Shown here: one piece after another, positions 1 through 7,722 of the stretch
Numbering within the stretch: position 1 is the stretch's first letter
How the letters are laid out: each line of letters begins with the position of its first letter
DNA from: Vibrio penaeicida
Lineage (GTDB): Bacteria; Pseudomonadota; Gammaproteobacteria; Enterobacterales; Vibrionaceae
Length of the DNA: 64,000 nt
NCBI RefSeq assembly: GCF_002933855.1
Contig: NZ_BFAQ01000035.1
Coordinates: forward strand, 88,636-152,635
Direction: 5' to 3'
Made by a program: the position numbers and the translations under genes
The notes under the pieces: generated by a model
Database searches by the model: none
What the model was told of the DNA's origin: nothing
Seen by the model: the letters and a program-made list of their open reading frames with translations, nothing else

Positions 1-676
1 TATCGATGCGGCAAAATAGAATATTTGTGTGATTCTTTTTCATCCATTTGTTTAGCGCAAGAGAAGAGTTGGTACTTAACTCATATACCTTGTCGCCTAA
101 ATGAACAATCGCGACATCATTTTTAAAAGCGATATTGTCCATATTCATACTTCGAAGCTCAGACCGTTTAAGCGCACATTCGAACATGACGCAATAAATC
201 GCTAGATCTCGGACATCTTTGGCAAGAATTGATGAAGAGAGAAGATTGTCTAAATCATGTAGATGCTCACTTGTAAAAGCGCGTGCACTTTTAGTATCCC
301 CATGCTTTTGAAGACGCAGTTCGTTTAGTACAAACTTTACCTGACGATGATTCGTTGGATCTGGATAGGAATGAATTCGATGTATCGTCCCAATGGTTAG
401 GCAGCTTCTTCGTATTGAAGCAAACTTTTTCTTAGAGGATTCTTTTTCTAGGAAGCGCTTAACTGCAGTAATAGAAGCGGGTAGGGAAGTAACACCATTC
501 TCGGAACAAAATGAAACAAAATGATTCCAATCATTAACCATAGACTTCAAGGAATTAACTGAATACTGATTATTTGTTATTTCGTCTAACGTGTTGAGGT
601 TAATTTGTTGTGAAAACAGTTTTACACTTGTGGCTCTAATTGATGAATCTGTGATCGGAGATATGTTTTTCTTCAT
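1..676 (-). CDS. Tyrosine recombinase (phage integrase family), cut by the window edge
   Basis: The frame opens at an ATG whose first base is 676 and runs without a stop off the left end, giving about 225 residues. The N-terminal part (about 1-110) looks like a SAM-like core-binding domain. It is followed by the start of a catalytic domain: the stretch RDLAIYCVMFECALKRSELR fits the first catalytic Arg box of tyrosine recombinases (usually ..G.R.SEL). The HxxR box and the nucleophilic Tyr would lie outside the window, so activity cannot be judged. It is transcribed away from the dif site, which lies about 1 kb to its right. Whether it belongs to a mobile element or is a resident gene is not visible here. 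Confidence 0.8.
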   Translation of the reverse strand, partial: MKKNISPITDSSIRATSVKLFSQQINLNTLDEITNNQYSVNSLKSMVNDWNHFVSFCSENGVTSLPASITAVKRFLEKESSKKKFASIRRSCLTIGTIHRIHSYPDPTNHRQVKFVLNELRLQKHGDTKSARAFTSEHLHDLDNLLSSSILAKDVRDLAIYCVMFECALKRSELRSMNMDNIAFKNDVAIVHLGDKVYELSTNSSLALNKWMKKNHTNILFCRID

Positions 677-776
677 TTTAACGCACTATAACATACAATA
701 ATGTTACTAATTCTACTTGCGAATCCAAGGATTACAATTATTATTAATAGAAACAAAGAACTAAGAGTTCAGTAAT

Positions 777-1127
777 ATGGCAACGAGTATGCACCGAGGC
801 TTTACTTTGCAGTCATCCAACGGCGAAGTATGGCAAGTTAAAATTAAAAACAGAGTACTTTCTGGGAACTTGGCTTCTGTAAAGAAAAGTATTGATTGGT
901 GGTGTGATACAGCATCTCTAATTGATCCCAAAGAGTTTGCAACTTTGGAAGCTAAGAAAGTCGCTGCCGGGACAGAAGAAAACTACAATGGTTTCCAACT
1001 TAAAAATGATACTGGTGCACCTAACGCTTGGTATTGCTTCTTTAATGGAAGACTAATTAAGGGTGGTAAACTAGCCATTCAAAAACACATTGATGCACAC
1101 TTGGCTGCTGCAGCCAAAAAAGGATAA
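777..1127 (+). CDS. DUF3319-like small protein
   Basis: A 116-residue soluble protein with no signal peptide and no membrane segment. It contains two similar halves: SSNGEVWQVKIKNRVLSGNLASVKKSID near the N-terminus and NDTGAPNAWYCFFNGRLIKGGKLAIQKHID near the C-terminus. Both follow the pattern polar turn, W-rich strand, N/GR-L-x-G, then K..ID, which suggests an internal duplication. I believe this is the Vibrio-restricted DUF3319 family, whose function is unknown. It lies 34 bp upstream of yciH on the same strand and may be co-transcribed with it. The ATG at 777 was chosen; an in-frame ATG at 789 is possible. Confidence 0.65.
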   Translation: MATSMHRGFTLQSSNGEVWQVKIKNRVLSGNLASVKKSIDWWCDTASLIDPKEFATLEAKKVAAGTEENYNGFQLKNDTGAPNAWYCFFNGRLIKGGKLAIQKHIDAHLAAAAKKG

Positions 1128-1161
1128 AATAATTTTTTGTCGATAGGATTGAGAATCAAGC

Positions 1162-1473
1162 ATGTCTCTCGTGTATTCAACGGAAGTTGGGCGAATTAAG
1201 CCTGAAGAAGTCAAAGAACAACGCCCTAAAGGTGATGGCGTGGTTAGAATCCAGCGCCAAACTAAGGGACGAAAAGGTAAAGGCGTATGTATTGTCACTG
1301 GACTGGATTTAGATGATGCACCTTTAAAGCTGCTAGCGGCAGAACTTAAAAAAGTATGTGGCTGTGGCGGCTCAGTCAAAGATGGGGCGATCGAAATTCA
1401 AGGTGACAGCCGGGATAAAATTAAAGCACATTTAGAAAAGAAAGGTCTTACAGTCAAATTAGCCGGCGGCTAA
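1162..1473 (+). CDS. yciH: YciH, SUI1/eIF1-family stress-response translation factor
   Basis: 103 residues, the usual length for bacterial YciH. The conserved N-terminal VYSTE.GRI segment is followed by a SUI1 fold with the basic loop RQTKGRKGKGVCIVTGL and the CGCGGSVKDGAIEIQGD core. Bacterial YciH resembles eukaryotic eIF1 and has been linked to modulating initiation under stress. It is the last gene before a strong intrinsic terminator at 1497-1524. Confidence 0.93.
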   Translation: MSLVYSTEVGRIKPEEVKEQRPKGDGVVRIQRQTKGRKGKGVCIVTGLDLDDAPLKLLAAELKKVCGCGGSVKDGAIEIQGDSRDKIKAHLEKKGLTVKLAGG

Positions 1474-1496
1474 GACAGAACTCATTTTAGAAAATC

Positions 1497-1524
1497 AAAA
1501 GCCAAGTTTTAGCTTGGCTTTTTT
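1497..1524 (+). terminator. Intrinsic terminator after yciH
   Basis: A 10-bp stem (1497-1506 with 1513-1522) around the core GCCAAG/CTTGGC, a 6-base loop and a T-run, 23 bases after the yciH stop codon. Confidence 0.9.
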
Positions 1525-1691
1525 TGTGTTTGCCATACACGTAATTTAAAGGCTAATTGTCATGCCTTAATCTTTGATTAAAGTAATGATTATTAGCTAT
1601 TTTATGGTAAATAGGATTATGGTTAAATAGCTCGAGTTTTGGTGGGATAGGACAAAGCAAGAAGCATAGTTCTTACGTAGACTCACACATA

Positions 1692-1719
1692 ATTTAACAT
1701 AAGATAGATAATGCGCACT
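1692..1719 (-). other. dif: dif chromosome-dimer resolution site (XerC/XerD)
   Basis: Read on the minus strand, the 28 bp consist of a XerC arm AGTGCGCATTA (1719-1709), a 6-base centre TCTATC, and a XerD arm TTATGTTAAAT (1702-1692). Both arms match the arms I recall for V. cholerae dif1. XerC and XerD resolve chromosome dimers here at cell division, and FtsK activates them at the terminus. The nearby matS sites support the terminus assignment. A single copy was seen, so there is no sign within the window of a dif-integrated element. Confidence 0.93.
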
Positions 1720-2067
1720 TAGTGATATTTAATGAGTGTTGTGAAACTAGTTCTTATCTGTACAGAGCCATCTCTTTAGAATTAGCACTAGAAACACAAA
1801 GTAAACCATGTTTAGGACTAAATGTTTAATTTACAAATATTGAAAACATACAAGTCAAATGATTGAGAATCAAGAACATATAGTTACTGGTTAATTGTCA
1901 ATTAGCTGATCGAAAATCAGGCTTTGGGCTCAATGTCCCATAAATTTCCGGATCAGTATCACATCTAACAGTGGATATCCCTATACATTTTTTATTTGGA
2001 ATCGCATACTTAAATAAACAAACCAATAGGTTTATTTAGAAGCAATATTAACGAGAATATTATAATT

Positions 2068-2658
2068 ATGAAGTGTCGTTTCGTTCTGATTCTTGGAACT
2101 TTTATCTTGCAAGGATGTGCCGCTACAACAGATAGCAATGATGGTACACAATCAACATTACAATCTCATATCTCTACTTCACTAAAAGATAGCATCAAAT
2201 ATTACCCTCATGCTTGGACGACACAAAAGTTCAATGCCTATTTGGAACTGCCATCAAACAAAGCTTTTGCGGTCCATTGGAAAGGCAACCGAGCAATGGC
2301 GTTTGGTTTTGCTAGTAGAAAGCTTTCTATAGAAGCTGCTAAAAAAGAGGCCTTACTTCTTTGTTCAGCAAGGTCAAGCGATCCAGAAAAATGTAAGATT
2401 GCCGCTTTTGAAGAAACAGCCATAAGCATCGATACCAAAGGTTACCCTGCAGAAGTTTCTAGCACTAAAGATATAGAAACATTTAACAAGTTTAATTCTA
2501 GTAGTGGTCATTCTGCGATAGCAGGAAATCAACTTGGGCTGTTAGGCTTTGCGAATGAAGTAAACTCTCAGGCTGAAGCCGAAGAAATGGCTATGAGGCA
2601 ATGCCTTAAAAGAACTCATTACACCTTGCCAAAATGTAGAATAATCGCTTCCAAGTAA
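2068..2658 (+). CDS. Putative lipoprotein with two DUF4189-like repeats
   Basis: 196 residues starting with a lipoprotein signal whose lipobox is LQGC, with the acylated Cys at residue 17. Two similar units follow. Each has a GFA segment, an A..A...A...C helix and a second Cys before a hydrophobic strand: AKKEALLLCSARSSDPEKCKI and, near the C-terminus, AEEMAMRQCLKRTHYTLPKCRI. This paired-Cys pattern resembles DUF4189, so each unit may carry a disulfide. Function is unknown. The gene stands alone, 349 bp downstream of dif, and ends at its own terminator. Confidence 0.75.
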   Translation: MKCRFVLILGTFILQGCAATTDSNDGTQSTLQSHISTSLKDSIKYYPHAWTTQKFNAYLELPSNKAFAVHWKGNRAMAFGFASRKLSIEAAKKEALLLCSARSSDPEKCKIAAFEETAISIDTKGYPAEVSSTKDIETFNKFNSSSGHSAIAGNQLGLLGFANEVNSQAEAEEMAMRQCLKRTHYTLPKCRIIASK

Positions 2659-2686
2659 CGACGATAAGTAACTAACTCGCTAGTAA

Positions 2687-2712
2687 GGCTCCTTTTGTAA
2701 GGAGCCTTTTTT
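2687..2712 (+). terminator. Intrinsic terminator after the lipoprotein gene
   Basis: An 8-bp stem GGCTCCTT/AAGGAGCC with a 4-base loop, followed by six T. Confidence 0.92.
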
Positions 2713-3098
2713 ATGCTTCAAACACACCTTGTAATTATATTACCAAATGTGGATAAACTGTTATTAACATGACTTTGAATGGACTCAGCCTGAAGCAAGC
2801 ACTTACACACGTAAGTTGTTAATTTGCTTAACCTATAACTAGTCAGGAATACGCTATCAAGATAACCTATTGTAATTAAAGAAATAAATTGAATATCTAG
2901 ATTTTTATTCTAGCTAGCTTTAGATATTTTTAGTATATAGCTCACCGTGTAACGCTCTAACCGCGTAACAGAATCTTTAGGGAAGAGTGAGGGTTAGATG
3001 TGTAACCTGTGACCTTATTTTTGTGAGTGGTTTAATTGAAAGCGTTTGTATGAAAAGAGAAAAACTGAGAGGTATAAGATGGATGGGATGACAGGCAT
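2713..3098. other. Gene-free stretch between convergent units
   Basis: About 390 AT-rich bases between the terminator of the plus-strand lipoprotein gene and that of the minus-strand vxr operon. I see no supported gene, RNA or repeat in it. Confidence 0.5.
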
Positions 3099-3121
3099 AA
3101 AAAAAGCTAGGTTGCCCTAGC
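3099..3121 (-). terminator. Terminator of the vxr operon, overlapping the vxrE stop
   Basis: The stem GCTAGG/CCTAGC (3106-3111 with 3116-3121) has a 4-base loop and, on the minus strand, a run of seven T. The upstream arm contains the vxrE stop codon at 3117-3119. Confidence 0.9.
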
Positions 3122-3260
3122 CTTTCTTTTCTTCCCGGATTTCGTCTGCAATGATTTTTATCGCTTCTGCGGTGCTCATTCCTTTCGCCATAAGAATTTG
3201 TATTCTCTCCACGGCTTCTTGCTGCTCTTTATGAGTCAACGTAGGTAAATCTTGGAACAT
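3117..3260 (-). CDS. vxrE: VxrE, small YoaH/UPF0181-family protein
   Basis: A 47-residue frame beginning MFQDLPTLTHKEQQEAVERI and continuing QILMAKGMSTAEAIKIIADE, which is the UPF0181 (YoaH) pattern. The family has no known biochemical function. It is the fifth and last gene of the vxr operon, 45 bp after vxrD. The position fits V. cholerae vxrE, the small terminal gene of that operon. It ends in a lysine-rich tail and its stop codon lies inside the operon terminator. Lack of a signal peptide suggests a cytosolic protein, unlike its neighbours VxrC and VxrD. Confidence 0.88.
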   Translation of the reverse strand: MFQDLPTLTHKEQQEAVERIQILMAKGMSTAEAIKIIADEIREEKKG

Positions 3261-3305
3261 GGTTTGGCTCCCGTTTTTTATTGGAAGCCGAGAATAACGA
3301 AATAG

Positions 3306-4457
3306 TTAGTAACTGCCAAGGAAATTAACGTAAACACCCATTGAATTTGCATTGGTATAACTCGCGCCTAAGTCCATAGTGATTATGCCCAGAGGAGTTA
3401 ACCCTATACCCGCAGTAATTGTGCCTTCGTCATTTTCTTTAGCAAGATTGGTATAGTAACCACCACGAAGTTGAAGTTGCCTCATGATATCAACTTCAAT
3501 GCCTGCTCTTAGCATCTGCGAGTCATCGCCGCTCATGCCTTTGAATTTGTCTCGTTTTACTATGTCGTAGTCGACACTAAAGGTATAATAATCTCCAACC
3601 AATCCAGCACCAACTGTGTAATTTGGTCTCATTTCATAGGTATCACCTATTTCAACAACTCGACCACCAACATTTACGCTCTCTTGATTAGTGACAATGT
3701 CACGGGTCATGATATTCATTGCTGACGCGCCAATTCTAAAAGGTCCGTAAAACCAAACAGCCCCTAGGTCTAGGTTAAATGCGGTTTCACCAGCCGTTGA
3801 ATCAGTGATTCGTCCGAATCCAAAATTAGAAAAAGAAGCGTGACTTGCAACCGAGTACACCCTTTGAATTTTTGGCGACGCCCCGATAGAAATATGTTGT
3901 CCAAACAGCGTGTAATATTTTGCGAACGTTACTCCAAGTTCTGTTACACCAATCCCCATGACTTTTATTAGTGATTGATCGAGTTTATTGATATCAGGAA
4001 CGGTACTAGGTGCCATGTCGGCAGTGATATAAGATTCTGTATAAATTTTGCCAAATACGTTCATCGATACGAATTGATTAGGAATGGCGAATGCTGCTGT
4101 AAGACCTATATCTAAGGCTATTTCGTCGCCGACGAGCTCATCGTAAACAGACAAGATTTCAGTTGGATCACCAGCATCAATTGCGTCTGCTGCGTTTTTT
4201 ATATCTTGCAGCATTTTACCATTATCGGTGTAAGTTAAACCTACACCAGGTATGATCATACCTGCGTTGTCGTCTCGTCGATACAACGCGGCAAGAGAAG
4301 GATTATAGAATGGTGCCGATAGAAAATCAGCAGATACAACCCCTACTCCTCCCATGGCGTCACCTCGACCATCAACAGAATAGTTTGCAGCATTGGCAGA
4401 ACCTGCAGCGAGTACGAGTGCGATAGTGGTGGATAAACTGACTTTTTTCATAATCAA
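3306..4457 (-). CDS. vxrD: VxrD, TraF-like outer-membrane protein
   Basis: 383 residues with a signal peptide (about 1-23, ending SANA). It then shows the DGRGDAMGGVGV and APFYNPSLAAL motifs of the TraF_2 family, often labelled conjugal transfer protein TraF. The rest is Gly-rich with alternating strands and ends in a strand-like VYVNFLGSY, as in FadL-like beta-barrels. No conjugation genes are nearby, so the TraF label is only a family name. In V. cholerae the matching gene belongs to the VxrAB regulon operon. Two starts (M1 and M3) are equally possible. A matS site lies inside the gene at 3691-3703. Confidence 0.85.
   Translation of the reverse strand: MIMKKVSLSTTIALVLAAGSANAANYSVDGRGDAMGGVGVVSADFLSAPFYNPSLAALYRRDDNAGMIIPGVGLTYTDNGKMLQDIKNAADAIDAGDPTEILSVYDELVGDEIALDIGLTAAFAIPNQFVSMNVFGKIYTESYITADMAPSTVPDINKLDQSLIKVMGIGVTELGVTFAKYYTLFGQHISIGASPKIQRVYSVASHASFSNFGFGRITDSTAGETAFNLDLGAVWFYGPFRIGASAMNIMTRDIVTNQESVNVGGRVVEIGDTYEMRPNYTVGAGLVGDYYTFSVDYDIVKRDKFKGMSGDDSQMLRAGIEVDIMRQLQLRGGYYTNLAKENDEGTITAGIGLTPLGIITMDLGASYTNANSMGVYVNFLGSY
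3691..3703. other. matS: matS site 1 (MatP binding)
   Basis: GTGACAATGTCAC matches the matS consensus GTGACRNYGTCAC at all positions. It lies inside vxrD, 2 kb from dif. Confidence 0.85.
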
Positions 4458-4514
4458 ACCGTAACATTGTCCTTTTGATCGTTATCGGCTTAAATTATCA
4501 GATCTTTAGTATTA

Positions 4515-5384
4515 TTAATCCACCGAAATATCGTAGGTTTTGCTAATTACTTGTTGATCTTCAATAGAAACTGCACCTTGCCATCGACGGTGTGTAATTG
4601 ATACGGCTAATACATATCTATCTGGGTCCAAATCTCTTAAAGGTATAGAGCTGGGGTAGTCACTTTCATATTCTTGTGACCATACCTTCTGATACTTCCC
4701 CTCAAGAAAATCGAAAAGTGAAATATTAAGTACAGGAAGCGGACAATGCTTATTCAGAAGACCGGTCTTTTCCACTTTCCAGTTATCCTTGGATTGCCAT
4801 CTAACGATTTGCTTCGCTTGCGGTTCCGACATAACCGCCCACGTAACCCAAGGCTCCTCATTTACGGGCTTTATCTTTAATAGATATAATCCGCTAGCTA
4901 ACCGCGCATTCAAGCTATATCGTTTCTGAAATATGTTTTGTTTAGACGATTCGGAGCTGAGTTTGTCAAATGACGACTCGTTAGACACACTTTGTTCGCC
5001 CCAACGATCTAATTCAATAGATTCAATTTCTTTATCACCTAATACATCGATGATCACGCTAGAATTATTTCTACCTGGAGATTGGATCATCTGACGCCGT
5101 ATAACCACCTCATCGATCCAACCTGGAAGCCCCTCTGCATTCAATGAACGACCACAATCTCTCTCGATAGATTTAAGAAATAATTGATCTAAATGATTGG
5201 CAACGTATTTTGATGGATTTTGTTGCCATACTTCGACTATTGCAGCAAATGCTCCCTCTAAATCATCTTCTAGAAGTTTTTGGTGCGCACTTGTCAGGGA
5301 GGTTTGCTGCTCAAACCACTGATTAGTAGAGTGAGCAGTTATCGGTAAAACGCAAATTAACCCCGTAAGTAAATAGCGGAACAT
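4515..5384 (-). CDS. vxrC: VxrC, DUF2861 envelope protein
   Basis: 289 residues with a signal peptide (about 1-19, ending TAHS), so probably periplasmic. I recognise it as the Vibrio DUF2861 family found next to VxrAB. It has paired cysteines (ERDCGRSLN and LLNKHCPLP) and a strand-rich C-terminal half. Its ATG overlaps the vxrB stop (TAATG at 5386-5382 on the minus strand), so translation is probably coupled. Biochemical function is unknown. From V. cholerae work, the operon products take part in a response governing cell-wall homeostasis, biofilm and type VI secretion. Confidence 0.85.
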   Translation of the reverse strand: MFRYLLTGLICVLPITAHSTNQWFEQQTSLTSAHQKLLEDDLEGAFAAIVEVWQQNPSKYVANHLDQLFLKSIERDCGRSLNAEGLPGWIDEVVIRRQMIQSPGRNNSSVIIDVLGDKEIESIELDRWGEQSVSNESSFDKLSSESSKQNIFQKRYSLNARLASGLYLLKIKPVNEEPWVTWAVMSEPQAKQIVRWQSKDNWKVEKTGLLNKHCPLPVLNISLFDFLEGKYQKVWSQEYESDYPSSIPLRDLDPDRYVLAVSITHRRWQGAVSIEDQQVISKTYDISVD

Positions 5385-6043
5385 TAGCTTTTCATCTTAT
5401 ATCCGACACCACGCAACGTTTCAATGTCGATGCCTGGCAGTTTTTGCCTAAGTTGCAATACGTGTGTATCTACAGTTCGAGTGGTAGGAAAGTGGTTGTA
5501 TCCCCAAACGTGATCAAGTAGCTCATCTCTGGTAAAGACACGACCTAAGTTGGTTGCCAAAAACAACAGGAGGTCAAACTCGGTACGAGTTAGAGTAACG
5601 TTTTCTTCTTGGTAGATGACATCACGAGTGTTTTTATCGATGACTAAATGCTCGGTCGTTACGCGAGATTCATCTAACTCTTCTCCATCTGGTGCTCTCA
5701 TCTGTGCGCGAATACGAGCGAATAACTCAGCTTCCGCGAAAGGCTTTGTCAGATAATCATTTGCGCCAGCATCAAGCCCATTAACTTTATCTTTTACGGA
5801 AACCAAAGCAGTTAACAAAATCACAGGAACTTGTTTAATTTTCTTCCACTCTGGCAAATGAGTTACGGAATCACCATCTGGTAACTGTCTGTCTAATATG
5901 ACAAGATCAGCTTTGTCCCATAATGGACTTACTTCAGAAATTGTTTCTGCGTGATGGCATTCATAACCAGCTTGCTCTAGGCTAACAAGCAGTCCATCCG
6001 CTAAGTTTTTATCATCTTCAACCAGAAGCAGTGTCTGTTTCAC
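5384..6043 (-). CDS. vxrB: VxrB (WigR), OmpR-type response regulator
   Basis: The receiver domain starts KQTLLLVEDDKNLADGLLVS and has the phospho-acceptor Asp in VILDRQLPDGD. The C-terminal OmpR winged helix includes TRTEFDLLLFLATNLGRVFT, TVDTHVLQLRQKL and RGVGYKM. I chose the GTG at 6043 because a GGAG ribosome site precedes it by seven bases. This gives 219 residues with the acceptor at D51. An in-frame extension to 6124 (246 residues) would put that Asp at position 78, the number I recall from V. cholerae papers. The gene overlaps vxrA by 26 bp. It is known to act with the VxrA (WigK) kinase in the cell-wall damage response. Confidence 0.92.
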   Translation of the reverse strand: MKQTLLLVEDDKNLADGLLVSLEQAGYECHHAETISEVSPLWDKADLVILDRQLPDGDSVTHLPEWKKIKQVPVILLTALVSVKDKVNGLDAGANDYLTKPFAEAELFARIRAQMRAPDGEELDESRVTTEHLVIDKNTRDVIYQEENVTLTRTEFDLLLFLATNLGRVFTRDELLDHVWGYNHFPTTRTVDTHVLQLRQKLPGIDIETLRGVGYKMKS

Positions 6044-7463
6044 AGGGTATCTCCAATATAAATGTTGTTGGCGGGCCTTGAAGAGACATTTTGCCTCCCA
6101 TTCGTTCAACCATTGATTCGACAATTGTCAAACCTAGCCCGAGTCCACTTTTACTCACAAAAGGCTTTCGAAGTGTCTTCCAATCTCTCTTAGTTAAATT
6201 ACCTTGGTCGGTAACCTTAAAAATCACACAATTCTTTTTTGTTTTAACACTTAAACCTACAGGTGCGACGCCATATTTGACCGCATTGTTTACTAGATTG
6301 TCTAAGCATGTACCCAACCAATAGATATTCACTTTTATAGCGCTATCTTTATCTAGCTCGATATGTATTGGTTGTTCTAATTCCTCAAATCTGTACTCTA
6401 GCCATTCCTTTACAGAAGGAAGCCATTCACTAGAAAGTTGTTGATTATCCGACTGCAAATAGTCCTTACTTGCTTCAGCCAATTGGCGTAATCGCCTAGA
6501 GTCTTCACATAATCGTCGAAATTCGTCGTACACCGTTTCAGGAAGATTCTCGAACTCTCGTCTAAAACCTTCAACGGTTAGTGACAGGCTGGCTATCGGC
6601 GTTCGTAACTCGTGGGTCAGAATTTGTAAAACTAACATCCGACTTTGCATTTCTTTACGCTTACTGTTCCAGCGTGTAACAGCCCAGCCAAGAATCAAAA
6701 CAACATTGAATATCGCCAGCCCAATCATGATATGCAATAGCAAGTCAGAATGGTTTTCTACTTCCCAGCAAATATTACCGCTTTTAACAAAACAGCTGCC
6801 TTTGCCGTTGTATAGCGTCGCCTTTATTTCTTGTTGTTTCAGTAATGTTTCCCACAAATCTTGGGGGAATATTAAATATTGGTCACCTTGTCGCAGCCAA
6901 AGTTCACTATCATGCATTAACATTTCAGAACCTGAGAGCAATGCCTTCATAGTGATGTAATCCATTCGCTGCAACTTACCCAACAAGCTAGATGTACTCG
7001 ATTCAGGTCTCTCTTCGATATGCATGTAGTCTTTTAACTGTTCATACATATCCGGATGCGTTACAGCGTAACGAGCTGCATATGTACCGCCACCTGGGTG
7101 AATTAGGCCAGATCGCGCAAACCATTTAATGGGAAGCTTGGTTCCTTTACAAATAGCACGTGTAAAAACAAGAGGTTCTGTAATTAGCGGACTTAAAGGA
7201 AGCTTGCCTTTACAGGTTTCAGATAAGCTGTATAGCCTTTGTATATCTTTCAAAGGGTAATTCGCCGTTTGAGGTAGCATCGACTCAGGCGTTAGAAGCT
7301 TGTTGGGGAAATCCGATTGAATGATACGCATGTCATAGGAATCAATTGCCTTAGAGGTATCAAATTGACTTTTAAATTCCTCAATTCTCTCTGGCAAGCT
7401 TTGTGCGTAAACGGCGGATGTAAAAACGCAGCCTAAAGTCAAATATACGATATTTCTTAGCAA
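6018..7463 (-). CDS. vxrA: VxrA (WigK), DUF3404 sensor histidine kinase
   Basis: 481 residues. They comprise a signal peptide (1-20, VYA/QSL), a periplasmic DUF3404 sensor domain (about 21-238), one transmembrane helix (about 241-264), a HisKA domain with the phospho-accepting His at about residue 284 (ILTHELRTPIASLSL), and a HATPase domain with NNAVKYG and SGLGLGLTIVE. In V. cholerae this kinase senses cell-wall damage and acts through VxrB. Translation must start at the TTG at 7463, because an in-frame TAG lies just upstream; the ribosome site is weak. It is the first gene of the five-gene operon. Its upstream region carries a matS site at 7609. Confidence 0.92.
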   Translation of the reverse strand: MLRNIVYLTLGCVFTSAVYAQSLPERIEEFKSQFDTSKAIDSYDMRIIQSDFPNKLLTPESMLPQTANYPLKDIQRLYSLSETCKGKLPLSPLITEPLVFTRAICKGTKLPIKWFARSGLIHPGGGTYAARYAVTHPDMYEQLKDYMHIEERPESSTSSLLGKLQRMDYITMKALLSGSEMLMHDSELWLRQGDQYLIFPQDLWETLLKQQEIKATLYNGKGSCFVKSGNICWEVENHSDLLLHIMIGLAIFNVVLILGWAVTRWNSKRKEMQSRMLVLQILTHELRTPIASLSLTVEGFRREFENLPETVYDEFRRLCEDSRRLRQLAEASKDYLQSDNQQLSSEWLPSVKEWLEYRFEELEQPIHIELDKDSAIKVNIYWLGTCLDNLVNNAVKYGVAPVGLSVKTKKNCVIFKVTDQGNLTKRDWKTLRKPFVSKSGLGLGLTIVESMVERMGGKMSLQGPPTTFILEIPCETDTASG

Positions 7464-7608
7464 AGCTGTTTCGTTCTCTATGGCATTTATCGGTGAGTTC
7501 GCAATATAACACTAATAAGAATGTGATTATAACTGCGGCTCTACGTTATTAACCAATTGCTGACATTCGTGATGATTATATTGGAAGTGTTTACACTACT
7601 CATACATA

Positions 7609-7621
7609 GTGACATTGTCAC
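7609..7621. other. matS: matS site 2, upstream of vxrA
   Basis: GTGACATTGTCAC, a perfect match to GTGACRNYGTCAC, in the 259-bp gap between vxrA and the pntB terminator. It is the only intergenic matS in the window. Confidence 0.85.
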
Positions 7622-7644
7622 ATAATTACATAATGACAAAAAAC

Positions 7645-7670
7645 AAAAAGGGAAGCCTGAGCTTCCCTTC
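7645..7670 (-). terminator. Terminator of pntAB
   Basis: A 7-bp stem GGGAAGC/GCTTCCC (7650-7656 with 7661-7667) with a CTGA tetraloop. The minus-strand T-run faces away from pntB. Confidence 0.88.
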
Positions 7671-7722
7671 TATCACTTAGTTTTTCTAAAGTACTTAGAT
7701 TTTCTATTGCATCTAGTTTCGA

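Larger units (their letters stand above)
1474..2067. other. 594-bp gene-free stretch around dif
   Basis: AT-rich with no plausible coding frame. It holds the yciH terminator (1497-1524), the dif site (1692-1719) and presumably the promoter of the lipoprotein gene at 2068. A 14-base sequence GATTGAGAATCAAG at 1861-1874 also occurs just before yciH (1147-1160). I see no tRNA, no insertion sequence and no second dif. Confidence 0.6.

Noticed and set aside
1071..1379. 102-codon minus-strand frame over yciH
   Set aside because: Antisense shadow of a well-conserved gene, with no ribosome site or family.
1..1719. dif-integrated mobile element (IMEX)
   Set aside because: Only one dif copy is in view and the recombinase is cut by the edge, so no element can be delimited.
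1147..1874. 14-base direct repeat GATTGAGAATCAAG at 1147 and 1861 flanking dif
   Set aside because: It is short, partly self-complementary and has no extended similarity around it, so chance is likely.
3306..4457. Conjugation function for the TraF-like protein
   Set aside because: No transfer gene is nearby. The name is a family label and the operon context is the vxr envelope response.
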